From positions 8,830,001 through 8,894,000 of the forward strand of contig JAPMAC010000231.1 of NCBI GenBank assembly GCA_028671895.1: a DNA stretch of 64,000 nucleotides. The letters run 5' to 3'. This stretch comes from Oenanthe sinensis (lineage: Eukaryota > Streptophyta > Magnoliopsida > Apiales > Apiaceae). A program made the translations under genes and the position numbers. The notes below the pieces were generated by a model that was given only the letters and a program-made list of their open reading frames with translations, searched no databases and was not told where the DNA came from. This document shows positions 33,364 through 43,640 of this stretch, in pieces. How positions within the stretch are numbered: position 1 is the stretch's first letter; each line of letters begins with the position of its first letter.

Positions 33364-34638
33364 TAAAGAATCCCACAAGAGAAGGTAATGGAAATTGTGG
33401 TTCTAGTGGATAATCTGTGGACAGATCTCATTAGAGCCTACATTACCAAGTCCTGAAGATAAAGATGAAGCTAGGAGAATCAGGTACCAGTCAGCTAGAT
33501 ATGTTATCTATGATGGGTATCTCTATAAAAGAGGTTTCAATCAGCCCCTACTCAAGTGGGAATAACTGTGAGTACATTCTGAGGGAGGTCCATGAAGGCA
33601 TTTATGGAAATCACTCGGGGGCGTACCTCTCTTGCCCACAAGGTGCTATGGCAGAGATACTATTAGCCGACTCTAAAGTCAGATGCTCACTAATTTGCCA
33701 AGTCATGTGATCATTGTGAAAGGTATGCAAACCACAATAGAAGACCAATGACTTCTCTTAAGCCCTTGGTCAACCCTTGTCCATTTGCAGTATGGGGAAT
33801 TGATCTAATTAGGGAGCTGCCAAAAGGAAAAGAAAGTGTGAAATATGTTATGGTAACTGTGGACTACTTCACAAAATGGGCAGAAACTGAACCTCTAGCT
33901 ACCATTACTGCTGGGAAGCTAAGGTAGTTTGCCTACAGGGAAATCATTTACAGGTATAGGATTCCATACAAATTAATTTCTGACAATGGAAAATAGTTTG
34001 GCAACAGAGAAATGAGGACGTTGTGTGATGATTTATGAATAAAGAAGAGTTTCTCAACTGTTTTCCACCCTCAAAGTAATGGCCAAACAGAAGCTATGAA
34101 TAAGATAATTAACCATACTTTGAAAGAAAAGTTGGAGGAAAGAAAGGGAAGCTGGCCAGATGAGCTTCCAATGGTATTGTGGTCTTATAATACAACACCC
34201 CGGTCAACTATAGGGGAATCCCCCTTCTCCCTCATATATGGTTGTGAAGACATTGTACCTATTGAAATTGGGGCAAGTTCCTTTAGGAGGGACAACTATC
34301 AGGATGAAAATAATGAAATCAATCATCATCTGTACCTGGACCTAGTGGAAAAAATGAGGGCATCCTCACAATTGAAGTTGGTTGCCTATCAACAAGGGAC
34401 TATGAGGTATTACAACAACAAGGTGGAACCTCGACCATTAAAAGTTGAGGACCTGGTATTGAGAAAGATGATGCTAAATATGAAGGTTCCAGGTCATGGA
34501 GCATTTGAAGCTAACTGGGAAGGTTCGTGTAAGATACGATCAATGTTGTGGGAAGAAACCTACCATCTTGAAAACTTGGAGGGGAACCTCCTCCCAAGGG
34601 CCTGGAATGTTGAGCACCTCAAGAAGTATTACCCGTAA
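33364..34638 (+). pseudogene. Tat integrase (broken)
   Basis: A zinc-binding region around 33590-33730 is followed by a core: WGIDLIRELPKG with the first Asp near 33795, VTVDYFTKWAE, LISDNGK with the second Asp near 33980, and FHPQSNGQTEAMNKII with the Glu near 34090. 34096-34638 is open to the end (GSWPDELPMVLWSYNTTPRSTIGESPFSLIYG; VLRKMM; HLKKYYP). Stops at about 33708, 33927, 33994 and 34038 kill it. Confidence 0.87.
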
Positions 34639-34995
34639 TAACTCTTGTTTCAATCAAGTAGGAAAATTAGGCCTCTTTCATGCTAGGAATATAAAACAAG
34701 CTTATGCTTTCGCATTTTCAAGCTTCATATAGTTAATAGTTATAATTTTCATTTCATGCTCGGGGGGTGGTACCTATAAACCCACCTGAGTTTTCATGTA
34801 ATGTTTTTCATTTTAATGGAAATAATGGCAATTTACCTTTATCTATATTTCTAAAAGTACTACATGGCACCATGTAAGAAGTTTCAACAGAGTAAGTTCT
34901 ACAGTCTATCAAGCTACACTGCAACACTTGGGGGTAGTAGGTGACATGCTGCCTAGAAAAGGATCTTGAAAGAGTCAATTTTCAAGCAAAAACCC

Positions 34996-35613
34996 AGGAA
35001 GTGCCTAGTCCTGGCTCTTGAGGTTCTTGTGACTTAATCTCGGAGGTGCCTAATCCTGGCTCCCATGGTTCCTGATTTGACCCAAGAGGTGCCTAGTCCT
35101 GGCTCCTGAGGTTCCTGTGATTTAATCTGGGAGGTGCCTAGTTCTAGCTCCCATGGTTTCTGATTCCACCCGGGAGGTGCCTGGTCGATCCTGGCTCCTG
35201 AGGTTCCTATGTTTTAACTTGGGAGGGGCCTAGTCCTTGCTCTTGAGGTTCCATTCAATCAACCTAGGAGGTTCCTAGTCCTAGCTCCTATGGTTTATAC
35301 TTAACCAAGAAGGTGCCCAGTCCTGGCTCCTAAGGTTCCTACGATTTAACCTGGGTGGTGCCGAGTCCTGGCTCTTGAGGTTCCATTTAATCAACCTAAG
35401 ATGTGCCTAGTCCTAGCTCATATGGTTCATACTTAACCAATGAGGTGCATAGTCCTGGCTCCTGAGGTTCCATTCATTCAACCTAGGAGGTTCCTAGTCA
35501 TGGCTCATATGGTTCATACTTAACCCAGGAGGTGCCTTGTCCTGGCTTCTGAGGTTTCATTCATACTTAACCCAAGAGGTGCCTAGTCCTGGCTCATGTG
35601 GTCTTCAAGAGAT
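34996..35613 (+). repeat. tandem repeat, about 14 copies of a 42-48 bp unit
   Basis: Each unit contains AGGTGCCTAGTCCTGGCTC. The following part alternates between TGAGGTTCC... and CATGGTT... versions, giving a dimer of about 87-90 bp in most of the array. Copies differ by 10-20% by eye. It lies in the 3' region of the Tat element. Confidence 0.88.
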
Positions 35614-35754
35614 AATTAACTTAAAAGTTGTTTTGTCACAATTATCACGATACATATGCATATGGAAGGATGAGAAGACCCCTTAAAGAGGAGTTATAGT
35701 TAAATCAAAAGAAGATAGTTGTTCTTAAAAATGATCAAGTTTAACAGGTGCTAG

Positions 35755-35975
35755 TAGTGAGGAGAGGTATCACCCATATTATTGGAACCTCATCAGCACA
35801 ATGATACCAGCAACAAGGAGAGGTTTCATCCATGTAACTGAAACCTCATCAACAGAGAGGTGTCATACAATGAGGGAATGTTTCACTCTTGAGATTGGAA
35901 CCTCATCAACATAAAGATGACAGATAATGGGAACAGGTTCCACCAGTACCATTGGTACCCCATCAATAGTGAGGT
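35755..35975 (+). repeat. degenerate tandem repeat, about 4 copies of a 55-62 bp unit
   Basis: Units share GGAGAGGT[A/T]TCA..CC..., ...TGGAACCTCATCA and a short tail. A second, older array in the same Tat 3' region. Confidence 0.7.
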
Positions 35976-36542
35976 CCCAACACCCGAGGAGGCACTAAGG
36001 CACCTTTAGGGTTTTCCTAATGTGAAGGATGATAACTACACCACACCCATAACATCATCTACATAAACCCATGGCACACATTTCAAATTAATATAAAGCA
36101 TGCATCAAGGGAGTGGAAGCTAAAAACTTCAGAAGAAAACAAAATTGTGATAGCGAGAAAGTCAAAATATCCAAGCAACCGGAAAAATATTCAAGATTAC
36201 ATCTGTGGAGCATTTGAGGTTCCCACCCCCTCATTTAAAACCAGTTTAAAATATCCAAGAACCAAGAGCCATAAAATATTCAAGGAACCATTAAAAGAAA
36301 GTTAAGAAGAGGGGGAAATAATGGAAATTATTCAGCAAGAGGAGTGTCATCGGTATTGGAGGAATCTTTTTCAGCAAGAGTTGTGGAGTTGGCACCTCCA
36401 TACAGGGCCTCATCGGGATGGAGTGTTGGAACCTCAGTCTGCAGGGCTTAAGGTGCGGGAGCTGGTTCTTCTCCTTTCATGGCCGCTTCCACAGCACCAG
36501 GAACCTCTAGATTCCCCCCAATGGCACCTGGGTCTTCATTTT

Positions 36543-37255
36543 TCAGCTTCGTAACCAAAGCAACAACATCATCCCAAGGAGAGACCAGTTGAAGTCCGGT
36601 ACCTTCTCGAACATAGACCTCAAGTAGTCCTTGACACCATTGTCATAACCAGCTTCATACTTGTCCATCTCTCTAGGAGCTCTTAGTGTTTTGTATGTGG
36701 TCACTGCACCTTGAAGGGCATCCACTTGATTCTTTAGCTCCTGAAGCAATAGAGCATGATTGGTTTGAAGCTCCTCTCTCTCCTTCTTCTGCTGCTTAAC
36801 TAAGTTGTTCAATTGCCCTCTTTCTTTGGTCAATATGGACTCTGCAGTCTTCAACTTCTTGTTGGCATCCACCAGCTTCTTATTCTCATCCTCAGAAGCT
36901 TTGAGCTTGGTTCTTAATTCCTTCACCCCTTCCTTCTTCTTCTGGTCACCTCTAGCTGTTGCTGATATTTGCTTACCGAATCTAAGTTGCAAAAAGGTAC
37001 TTTGAGCAGCAAAAACTAGCAGGGCTTGTGAAGTTTCATTCGTCCTCATCTTAGACCAATCAGCCACAACCTTTTATAGAACCTGCTCCCCCAATATCCT
37101 GGTGAAGGCCTGCCTCTCAGGGGAGGCAGCGGGTACTATAGCCAGTCGAGATCTCTTTCCTAAACGGAGGTCAGGTGTGGAAGCTGTGGCTGGGGAACTG
37201 GTTGATAATTTTCTCTTGAAAGAGGTTCCAGAGGGTTCTTGAGCAGGTGTCATCA
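36543..37255 (-). pseudogene. antisense coiled-coil ORF in the Tat 3' region (one stop)
   Basis: Minus-strand frame from about 37255 to 36543, broken only by TAA at 37074-37076. The N-terminal part is Ser/Thr/Pro-rich with a basic KRKLSTSSP patch. Then MRTNETSQALLVFAAQSTFLQLRFGK leads into a coiled coil (LRTKLKASEDENKKLVDANKKLK to LQGAVTTYKTL), followed by YEAGYDNGVKDYLRSMFEKVPDFNWSLLG. Antisense ORFs between integrase and 3' LTR are known in some Tat elements such as Grande, which is why I assign it here. On its N-terminal side the frame is fused by chance to a copia integrase fragment. Confidence 0.68.
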
Positions 37256-38045
37256 CAATGGCTGTAGAAATATTCTGAATGTAGCATGTAGTGTTGATTG
37301 CTTCTACCCAAAGATATGTGGGCAATTTGGCTTCTTCCAACATTGTTCTTACAGCTTCAATTAAGGTCCTATTTTTCCTTTCAACTACCCCATTTTGTTG
37401 AGGAGTTCTAGGATCAGAGAAATTTTGAGTGATTTCTTTTCCATCATAGAATTCTGTCATAGTTGCATTCTTGAACTCAGTACCATATCACTTCTAATTT
37501 TCTTTACTTGCATTATGTGCCAGTGTCAACAATCTTCACATGATTGATAATGAATTTGCTTGGCTCATCCTTGGAGTGTAGGAAGTACCCCATATGAATC
37601 TTGTGAAGTCATCCACAATTACTAAGGCATATATCTTTTTAGCAATTAACATGATGTTGACTGATCCAAATAAATCCATATGCAATCATTCTAAGGGCTT
37701 ATCAATTGATGATTCTGTCTTAGACTTGAATGATGCCTTCCTTTGTTTTCCCTTTTAACATGCATCATACAAGCCATCCTTGGTGAATTTCATTTGTGGA
37801 ATGCCTCTAACCAAATTCTTTCTAACCAATTGATTCATGGATTTGAAATTTAGATGGCTAGCTTCTTATGCCAAATCCAACTTTCATCTTTATTGGCCTT
37901 AATAAGCAGACATTTCATTGAGTCTACCTTTACAGAGTTGAAATCAGCAACATAGACATTTCCTTTTCTTCCACCAATTAGAAAAATTTCACCAGATTCT
38001 GTATTAGATATGATGCATGATCCAGTTGTAAACTATACACCATTT
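37256..38045 (-). pseudogene. copia GAG-pre-integrase and integrase fragment
   Basis: On minus, short frames show WIWHKKL (GAG-pre-integrase) and, at 37460-37260, [47 protein letters not shown], which includes the integrase catalytic Glu. Many stops. The sequence ends abruptly after CYIQNIS. Confidence 0.8.
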
Positions 38046-38330
38046 CCATTGTCACACAGTTGACTAATGCTCAGCAAGTTATGCTTTAATCCATCAACTA
38101 GTATTACAGGTTCAATGATAGCATTTTTACTTGCAATAAAGCCATATCCCAAAGTATATCATTTGTTGTTATCTCCAAAGGTAACTCCTAGGCCAGCTTT
38201 CTCCATAAATTTTTTGAGTAAGGACATATCTCCATTCATGTGTCTAGAACATCCACTGTCTAAATACCATAGATTTATTCTTCTTCTTTTTCCATGCACA
38301 CAATTAAAACAATCAAGTTACTTTTGGTAC
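38046..38330 (-). pseudogene. copia protease region (minus)
   Basis: LWYLDSGCSRHMNG near 38275-38240 retains the catalytic Asp of a copia aspartic protease, followed by VTFGDNNK and the LVDGLKHNLLSISQLCDNG block. Stops and shifts on both sides. Confidence 0.8.
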
Positions 38331-39671
38331 CTAAGTTTCCTTGGGTCCTCTTTTATTAGTTACAGCCTGTGCCTTGGTTGCCAACTTTGATTCCTTTAGT
38401 TTTTGTGGATTTAAGTCCTCTTTAACTTTTAGAGTTGATTTTTGAGGCACAGACACCTTGGAAATCATGACAGGAATATCATTCACAATTTTGGACTTGA
38501 CAGTTTGATTAGCATGATTGTTAGCAGTTATATGCATATTCCATGGCATTGCAGGCATGTTTATATTTGCATATGCAAAGAATGGATTGTACATGTATGG
38601 CATTTGTGCATATGGCATGTGAACATTTGATGCAACCAAATTAGAGGTCATGACATTCATGAGCATAGGATTGGCAGGCATGGCATTTGCAGTCATGGTG
38701 TGTGTAGTGGAATCATTTATAGGTATGGAATTCTTTTCTTTCTTGCAGTGCATAGATAAATGATTTATACTACCACACTTTATACATACCCTTCTAGGTG
38801 AATATATGTCAGGGGTATAATTATTGTGCTTGTTTATACCTACCTTACCATTCTTATTTTTCTTCCTTGTCTCTGACTTAGGTTGAATGATTTCAACAGG
38901 TGCTATCGTTTCTAGTTTATCCTTTAACTGTTTCTTATATAAGATACATATATTTATCTTTTCAACTCTAGCCACAACTTGTTCTGTGGATTCACTTTCT
39001 TTCACAAACTAAATGGGTGTGCTAAGTTTGTGTTTCTTATTAATCATTGATTGTTTACCTATCAATGGATGTTTATCAGTTGACTTAGCATCAATCGATT
39101 AATAATCCTAATCAATTGATATAGAATTAACAGTCGATTGATCTTTATCCATTGAGGCATTAATCAATGACTTGCCTATAGACTTGGTGAATTCTCCTAG
39201 AGTATCCATTCCTTGAACATCAATAATCTATTTTGCAGTTTTAAAAAACCTATTTCATTTGTTGATTGTCTCAATTTCATTAGCTAATTAATCTTTCAAC
39301 AATTCTTCTCTTTTCAAACTGTTCACTAATTCATTCATAGCATATTCACTTTCATATTTAAATCTATCCAAACAAACTATTTCATTTTCAAGAAATGCAT
39401 TTCTCTCAGTCAAAGCATCAATGGTGTTCTTTAACTTATAGTTTTCTTTGTTTAGTGATTTAAGAGTGATATGCCAATTGTACAGTTCATTTGACATTTC
39501 ATTTATAATACTATTGCATTCATCTTTTGAGAGTTCAGAAAAGTTTATAGCTAGTACCTGATTTGATGATGGAACTAACATCGCATCCTCATAGTTGGCC
39601 ATTAAAGCTAGATTGATGAACTCTTCACTAGAATCATTGTCATCGGTAGCCCAGTCTTTCTCTTCAGTCAC
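38331..39671 (-). pseudogene. family B second gag-like segment: coiled coil and zinc knuckle
   Basis: 39671-39288 reads EEKDWATDDNDSSEEFINLALMANYED and a coiled coil (LKSLNKENYKLKNTIDALTERNAFLENEI). 39005-38331 reads a basic stretch, a zinc knuckle CIKCGSINHLSMHC, a Met/Pro/Asn-rich tract and a lysine-rich end (LATKAQAVTNKRGPKET). The layout equals 5486-6838 of family A. Between them, 39006-39287 is full of TCAATTGAT/TCAATGGAT motif copies with stops. Confidence 0.83.
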
Positions 39672-40119
39672 AAAAGCCTTTTCTTTTTGTATGAGAAGGT
39701 CAAATATTTCCTTTTGTACTCAATGCCATCATATGACCTTGCCTTTTTTTTCCCTTGTTTTGGATTTCTGCATTTATTGGAGAAATCAACCTATCCATAA
39801 TTATAGCATTTGAATTTAGATCTATTAACCAAATTTTTGTTTTGATTGTCACTTCTAAACTGAAATACAAGCCTTTAAACATTTAAATTCCTCTTGAATT
39901 TCAAATTTGAAAACTTCCTTGACAGAAATGGAAGGTGTTCATCAATTTCATCAAAATCATCTTGAAAGCATGCTTCACTCTCATTACCTTTGATCTTTTT
40001 TTATCTTTGGATGATTAAACAACAGCATCATCAGCCACCATGCTAAAACCATTTACACAGCCCCTTTCACTATCAACCTTCTTGTCTTCATTTTCGTTGA
40101 CTATCAAAGCAACAATTTT
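39672..40119 (-). pseudogene. family B gag C-terminal part (minus, degraded)
   Basis: Lies between the MITE and the coiled-coil segment, where the first zinc knuckle should be. Reads KIVALIVNENEDKKVDSERG next to the MITE, a common Sirevirus Gag stretch, then dissolves into stops. The knuckle is not recognisable. Confidence 0.6.
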
Positions 40120-40327
40120 GGCCCCGTTTGGCCAAGCTTATAAGCAGCTTATAAGCTGAAAAAGTTGGTATATATGTACTTTTTCTGAAAATAAGTAACT
40201 TATTTTCAAATTTGGAAATAAGATTTGGTCTTAAATTTCTATAATAAATATTAATTTTCAAAAAAATAAATAAAAATACTTTAAAAAAAAGTAACTTATT
40301 ACTTATAAGCTTAAGACAAACACCCCC
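40120..40327. mobile_element. MITE, about 208 bp, GGCCCCGTTTGG...CAAACACCCCC
   Basis: Inverted ends: left GGCCCCGTTTGGCCAAGCTTATAAG; right, read in reverse, GGGGGTGTTTGTCTTAAGCTTATAAG. AT-rich interior without coding. It splits the minus-strand gag frame, whose residues continue on both sides. The ends resemble hAT-type MITEs common in plants. I could not see a clean target duplication in the A-rich flanks. Confidence 0.75.
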
Positions 40328-41003
40328 TTTGTTTTTTCTTTGATTCAACTAAATCTCTTCATTCTGTCAGATTTCCAACTCATATGTCCTGAAAATATCA
40401 TAAAGAGTATCAAGAGTGTAGTCCTTGAAGTCCTGAGGTTGTCTGATAGATAAAATCATTGCCTTCCATTCTTTTGGAAGAGATGTAAGAAATTTCAAGT
40501 TTGTATCCTCGGTTGCATAAACCCTACCATATAGTTTTAGTCTATTCATAAGCTTTTGGAACCTATTATAGGTATCATTGATGGACTCACCACTCTTGAA
40601 ATGAAAGGCTTCATATATTAATCAAGAGTTGCATCTTGTTTTTCCTGACTTGTTCAGTTCCTTCACAAAGAGTTTGGAGAGTATCACATACTTCCTTGGA
40701 TATTGTGCAGTTGATTACATTGTCAAACATGTCTTTATCTAAACCATTGAATAGAATATTCATGGCCTTTTTATACTTTAGCACTTCTTTTTCATCATAT
40801 CTCGTGAACTCAGTGATGAGTTTTGGAACATGTTTGTCGAAGGCAGGAGTACCATTAGGGTTTACACCTGTGACCAGCTTCATGGGAACATGAAGACCTT
40901 TCCCTGTGTAGTTGACATAGGAAGTGTCAAGTGAAAGTAGATGTAGGTGCATTTTTACTTTCCAGTGAAAGTAATCTTCTTTTTCCAATACTGGAATTTT
41001 CAC
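40328..41003 (-). pseudogene. gag: family B Gag, N-terminal part (minus)
   Basis: 41003-40611 reads KIPVLEKEDYFHWKVKMHLHLLSLDTSYV, then KKAMNILFNGLDKDMFDNVINCTISKEVCDTLQTLCEGTEQVRKNKMQLL. 40549-40367 reads FLTSLPKEWKAMILSIRQPQDFKDYTLDTLYDIFRTYELEI. Both are the copia Gag core. The frame is broken between 40549 and 40611 and by the MITE. Confidence 0.87.
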
Positions 41004-41084
41004 TCCTGAATCTTTGTGGCGTATATTGACTTGTTTGTGATCTTACAACTTTATGTATGTTGAAAACCTGTATTTGATACTAAT

Positions 41085-41892
41085 TGTTATTTGTCCCTTA
41101 ATAATGTTAATATTCCTAGAAGGGGGGTTGAATACAAATATCAAAACTTTTTGTAAGCCTTTAAAGTTTGTATTTGTTCTTCTAAGTTTAAGTATTTGAG
41201 ATACATTCTGGTAAAGTTCTTCTATGTAGGAAATACAACTTCAATTTGAGTCTTCATAGATAATGTAGACTGTCTTCCATAGCTCTACTATCGTCTGAAG
41301 ATTCCTGACATTTTGTCTTTTGTGCTATACCTATCAATTGATAATTTGCTATTAAGCATATCAATTGATTCTTCCTTGTATCCTTCAACTGATGTTCTTC
41401 TTCAATTGATCTTGATATCCATCGATTGACAATAGCAATTGACTTACCGATTGATAATGTTTATCAATCGATATATACATATCGATGGGTCTTCATATCA
41501 GTTGATGGCCTTCAATTTAACTTAGCTTCATATCAATTGATTCTTTAATATCAATTGATTATCTTTCACTTGTATATGTTTCCTGTCCTCAATATATTCA
41601 CAATTTTAACAGTCCAAAATACACATCAATTGATGACCTATGTCAATCAACTCTGGTATTAATTGATGAGTAAAACACTATCAATTGATCTAGCCTTATC
41701 GATTGAAAAGACTAATTACAAGTATACTTCAATCCATTTTATTAGTTGATTACTATAGACACTTTAACTGATAAATGGTTTCCTAATCAAGTAATATTCA
41801 TAAATTTATATCAATTGATCAGTTACAATAAGTAAAATTTCTATGATTCAAAGGTTGAGTTTATCATCAAGACAAAATTAATTCCTAATACA
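41085..41892 (-). repeat. family B LTR (minus), shortened
   Basis: On minus it ends CCCTTCTAGGAATATTAAC...GGGACAAATAACA at 41085, two or so bases from a decayed PBS (ATTAGTATCAAATAC, 41084-41070). Its start reads TGTATTAGGAATTAATTTTGTCTTGATGATAAA, matching the family B LTR start. Many ATCAATTGAT motif copies between 41330 and 41880. About 810 bp, shorter than the 1175-1227 bp of other copies. Confidence 0.75.
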
Positions 41893-42533
41893 TCAAATTA
41901 TCAATTGATATTTACTTATCCTGAAGAATAAGACAAAGTGTCAGGAATCCTGGCAGACTAAAAACAACAATGAAAGACAGTCAAATTGTCATTAACAGTG
42001 AAACTCTAGGAGGAACTGTATTTTTGGGAGAATGCAGGGACAAAAATATACCCTAAATTACGAAATGCAAAGGAGAAAGACAGAAGTAGCAAAATTCTAG
42101 TGTAGGGAAATATTGTTTTATCTGTTGACTAGTAATACTGTAATAACACTTGTAATATATTAACAAGTGTAGTCGCATAGTAGAAGACACACTTTTATAA
42201 TATTTCAATTTCTAGGATATAACTTATTAAGCCAAATTGTAAGGACATGTAATATCTCTACTTTGTAAAAACAACTAGGTTTTCAGACCTGTATTTCTAT
42301 AGAGCAAAAATACTTCTGGTGGATAAAGTCATCCCACTAGTAATTTTAAATATTGGTTTTTCTGTTTTTATAATTTTCAATACATTTTCATAGTTCTATA
42401 AATATCTATTGATATAACATCTAGGGTTCTTGATTACAAAGTTCAAAAGAAAATTTTGGTAAAATTACTATATTTGTATTCAACCCCCTTCTATAAATAT
42501 ACATAGTGACTTTAAGAGATTCTCTAACTAACA
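41893..42533 (+). repeat. family B-like LTR, 3' part (plus)
   Basis: Ends TTTGTATTCAACCCCCTTCTATAAA...CTCTAACTAACA, with the PBS two bases on. U3 is missing; the sequence abuts the inverted LTR at 41892. Confidence 0.72.
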
Positions 42534-42535
42534 AA

Positions 42536-42547
42536 TGGTATCAGAGC
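42536..42547 (+). promoter_or_regulatory. primer-binding site, initiator tRNA-Met
   Basis: TGGTATCAGAGC two bases after the LTR end; perfect match to the plant copia PBS. Confidence 0.92.
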
Positions 42548-43228
42548 CGAGCTTTCAACATACAAAAAGTTTTAAGATCAGAAGTCATTATGGGTCATAA
42601 ATTTGTCAAAGAGGATAATGACCAAGAAACAATACAAGAAAAAGTTGATAATGTTAATATAGGTTTTCTATCCAATAAAGAATTAAAAGAAAGACTTAAA
42701 AAGGTAGAACCTGTGGTTAAACCCAAGGCAGACAAGAAAAAAAATATGAATGGCAAAGTAGGAACCAATAAGCACAATAATTATATTCCTAACATGTATG
42801 ATCCCTGGAAAACATGTGCTAAATATGATAGTGTCAATCATTTGTCTGTGCTTTGTAAGAAGCCGAACCCTGTCATGACTACTAATTAGATGCATTCCAA
42901 TTTAGTTGCACAAAGTATTCCTATATCATATGCATCAATGCCATATATGTTTAATCCATACTTTGCATATTCTCACATAAGTCTACCTATCATGCCTTAG
43001 AATATGCCTTATGAAAACAATGAACATGCATCTAAATTCTCTAATTCAAATTAAACCAATGGCATATCTAACATGATTAATAATATGCCAATATTTCAAG
43101 GTCTAACTCCAAAAGTTAAAGTGGACTTGAATCCACCTTAAACAAATGTTGACAAGTTGGGGCCGAAGGCAAACACTGCAACTAATAAGAAAACACCCAG
43201 GGCAACTTGGGTACCAAAATTAACTTGA
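42548..43228 (+). pseudogene. shortened gag-like segment (plus)
   Basis: 42590-42889 reads FVKEDNDQETIQEKVDNVN, KKNMNGKVGTNKHNNY and a damaged zinc knuckle (CAKYDSVNHLSVLC, second Cys changed to Tyr). A Met/Pro/Asn-rich tract follows with stops, then the TWVPKLT end and TGA at 43226. The N-terminal Gag core and coiled coil are deleted: this segment begins within about 45 bp of the PBS. Confidence 0.8.
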
Positions 43229-43640
43229 TTGTTTTTGGATGTGCACAGAGAAAGAAAAGAAATCTTTGGTACTTTAAGAGTGGTTGTTCAAGACATATGA
43301 CTAGAGGTAGATCCCTACTCACACAGTTTGACGAGAGACGTGGCCCAAAAGTAATTTTTGGAGATGACAACAAATGTTATATAATGGGATATGGCTTGAT
43401 ATCAAAAGAAAAGGTCATAAACAAACCTATAGCCCTAGTTGTTGGTCTTAGACACGATCTTGTAAGTATCAATCAACTGTGTGATAATGGATATGGTGTG
43501 TCTTTTACAATTAAAGCATGCATCATCTCAAACAAAGAAATTAGTGATGTTCTGTTAACTAGAAATTAAAAAGGAAATGTTTATGTTGTTGATTTCAACT
43601 TAATCAAGGCAGACACAATGACATGCCTATTTAGTAAAGC
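43210..43640 (+). pseudogene. copia protease region (plus), active site changed
   Basis: Opens in the -1 frame relative to the gag-like segment. LWYFKSGCSRHMT has Lys in place of the catalytic Asp of D-S-G, so the protease is dead. Then VIFGDDNKCYIMGYGLI, LVVGLRHDLVSINQLCDNGYG. TAA at about 43567. Confidence 0.82.

Larger units (their letters stand above)
34639..36542 (+). other. Tat 3' untranslated region with tandem repeats
   Basis: About 1.9 kb without genes downstream of the integrase. It holds two distinct repeat arrays, listed separately. Long, fast-changing, repeat-filled 3' regions are typical of the Tat lineage. The remainder is AT-rich with no recognised feature. Confidence 0.8.
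29625..37255 (+). mobile_element. decayed Ty3/gypsy element, Tat lineage
   Basis: Order on plus: gag, protease, RT, RNase H, archaeal-type second RNase H, integrase, long repeat-rich 3' region, then an antisense ORF. The extra RNase H and the repetitive 3' region are hallmarks of the Tat lineage (Ogre, Grande, Retand relatives). No LTR can be seen at either side; both ends appear truncated by rearrangement. Many stops and shifts. Confidence 0.87.
37256..41892 (-). mobile_element. family B Sirevirus, minus strand, truncated in integrase
   Basis: Reading leftwards from 41892: 5' LTR (41892-41085), mutated PBS, gag N-terminus, MITE, coiled-coil/zinc-knuckle segment, protease, GAG-pre-integrase, and integrase up to CYIQNIS at about 37270, where it stops against the Tat antisense ORF. 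RT, RNase H, aORF and 3' LTR are absent. It is joined head to head with a plus-strand relative at 41892/41893. Confidence 0.83.

Noticed and set aside
36543..37067. Host coiled-coil gene on the minus strand
   Set aside because: It sits in the Tat 3' region, has a stop within its longer frame and no intron or promoter signs. A Tat antisense ORF is more likely.
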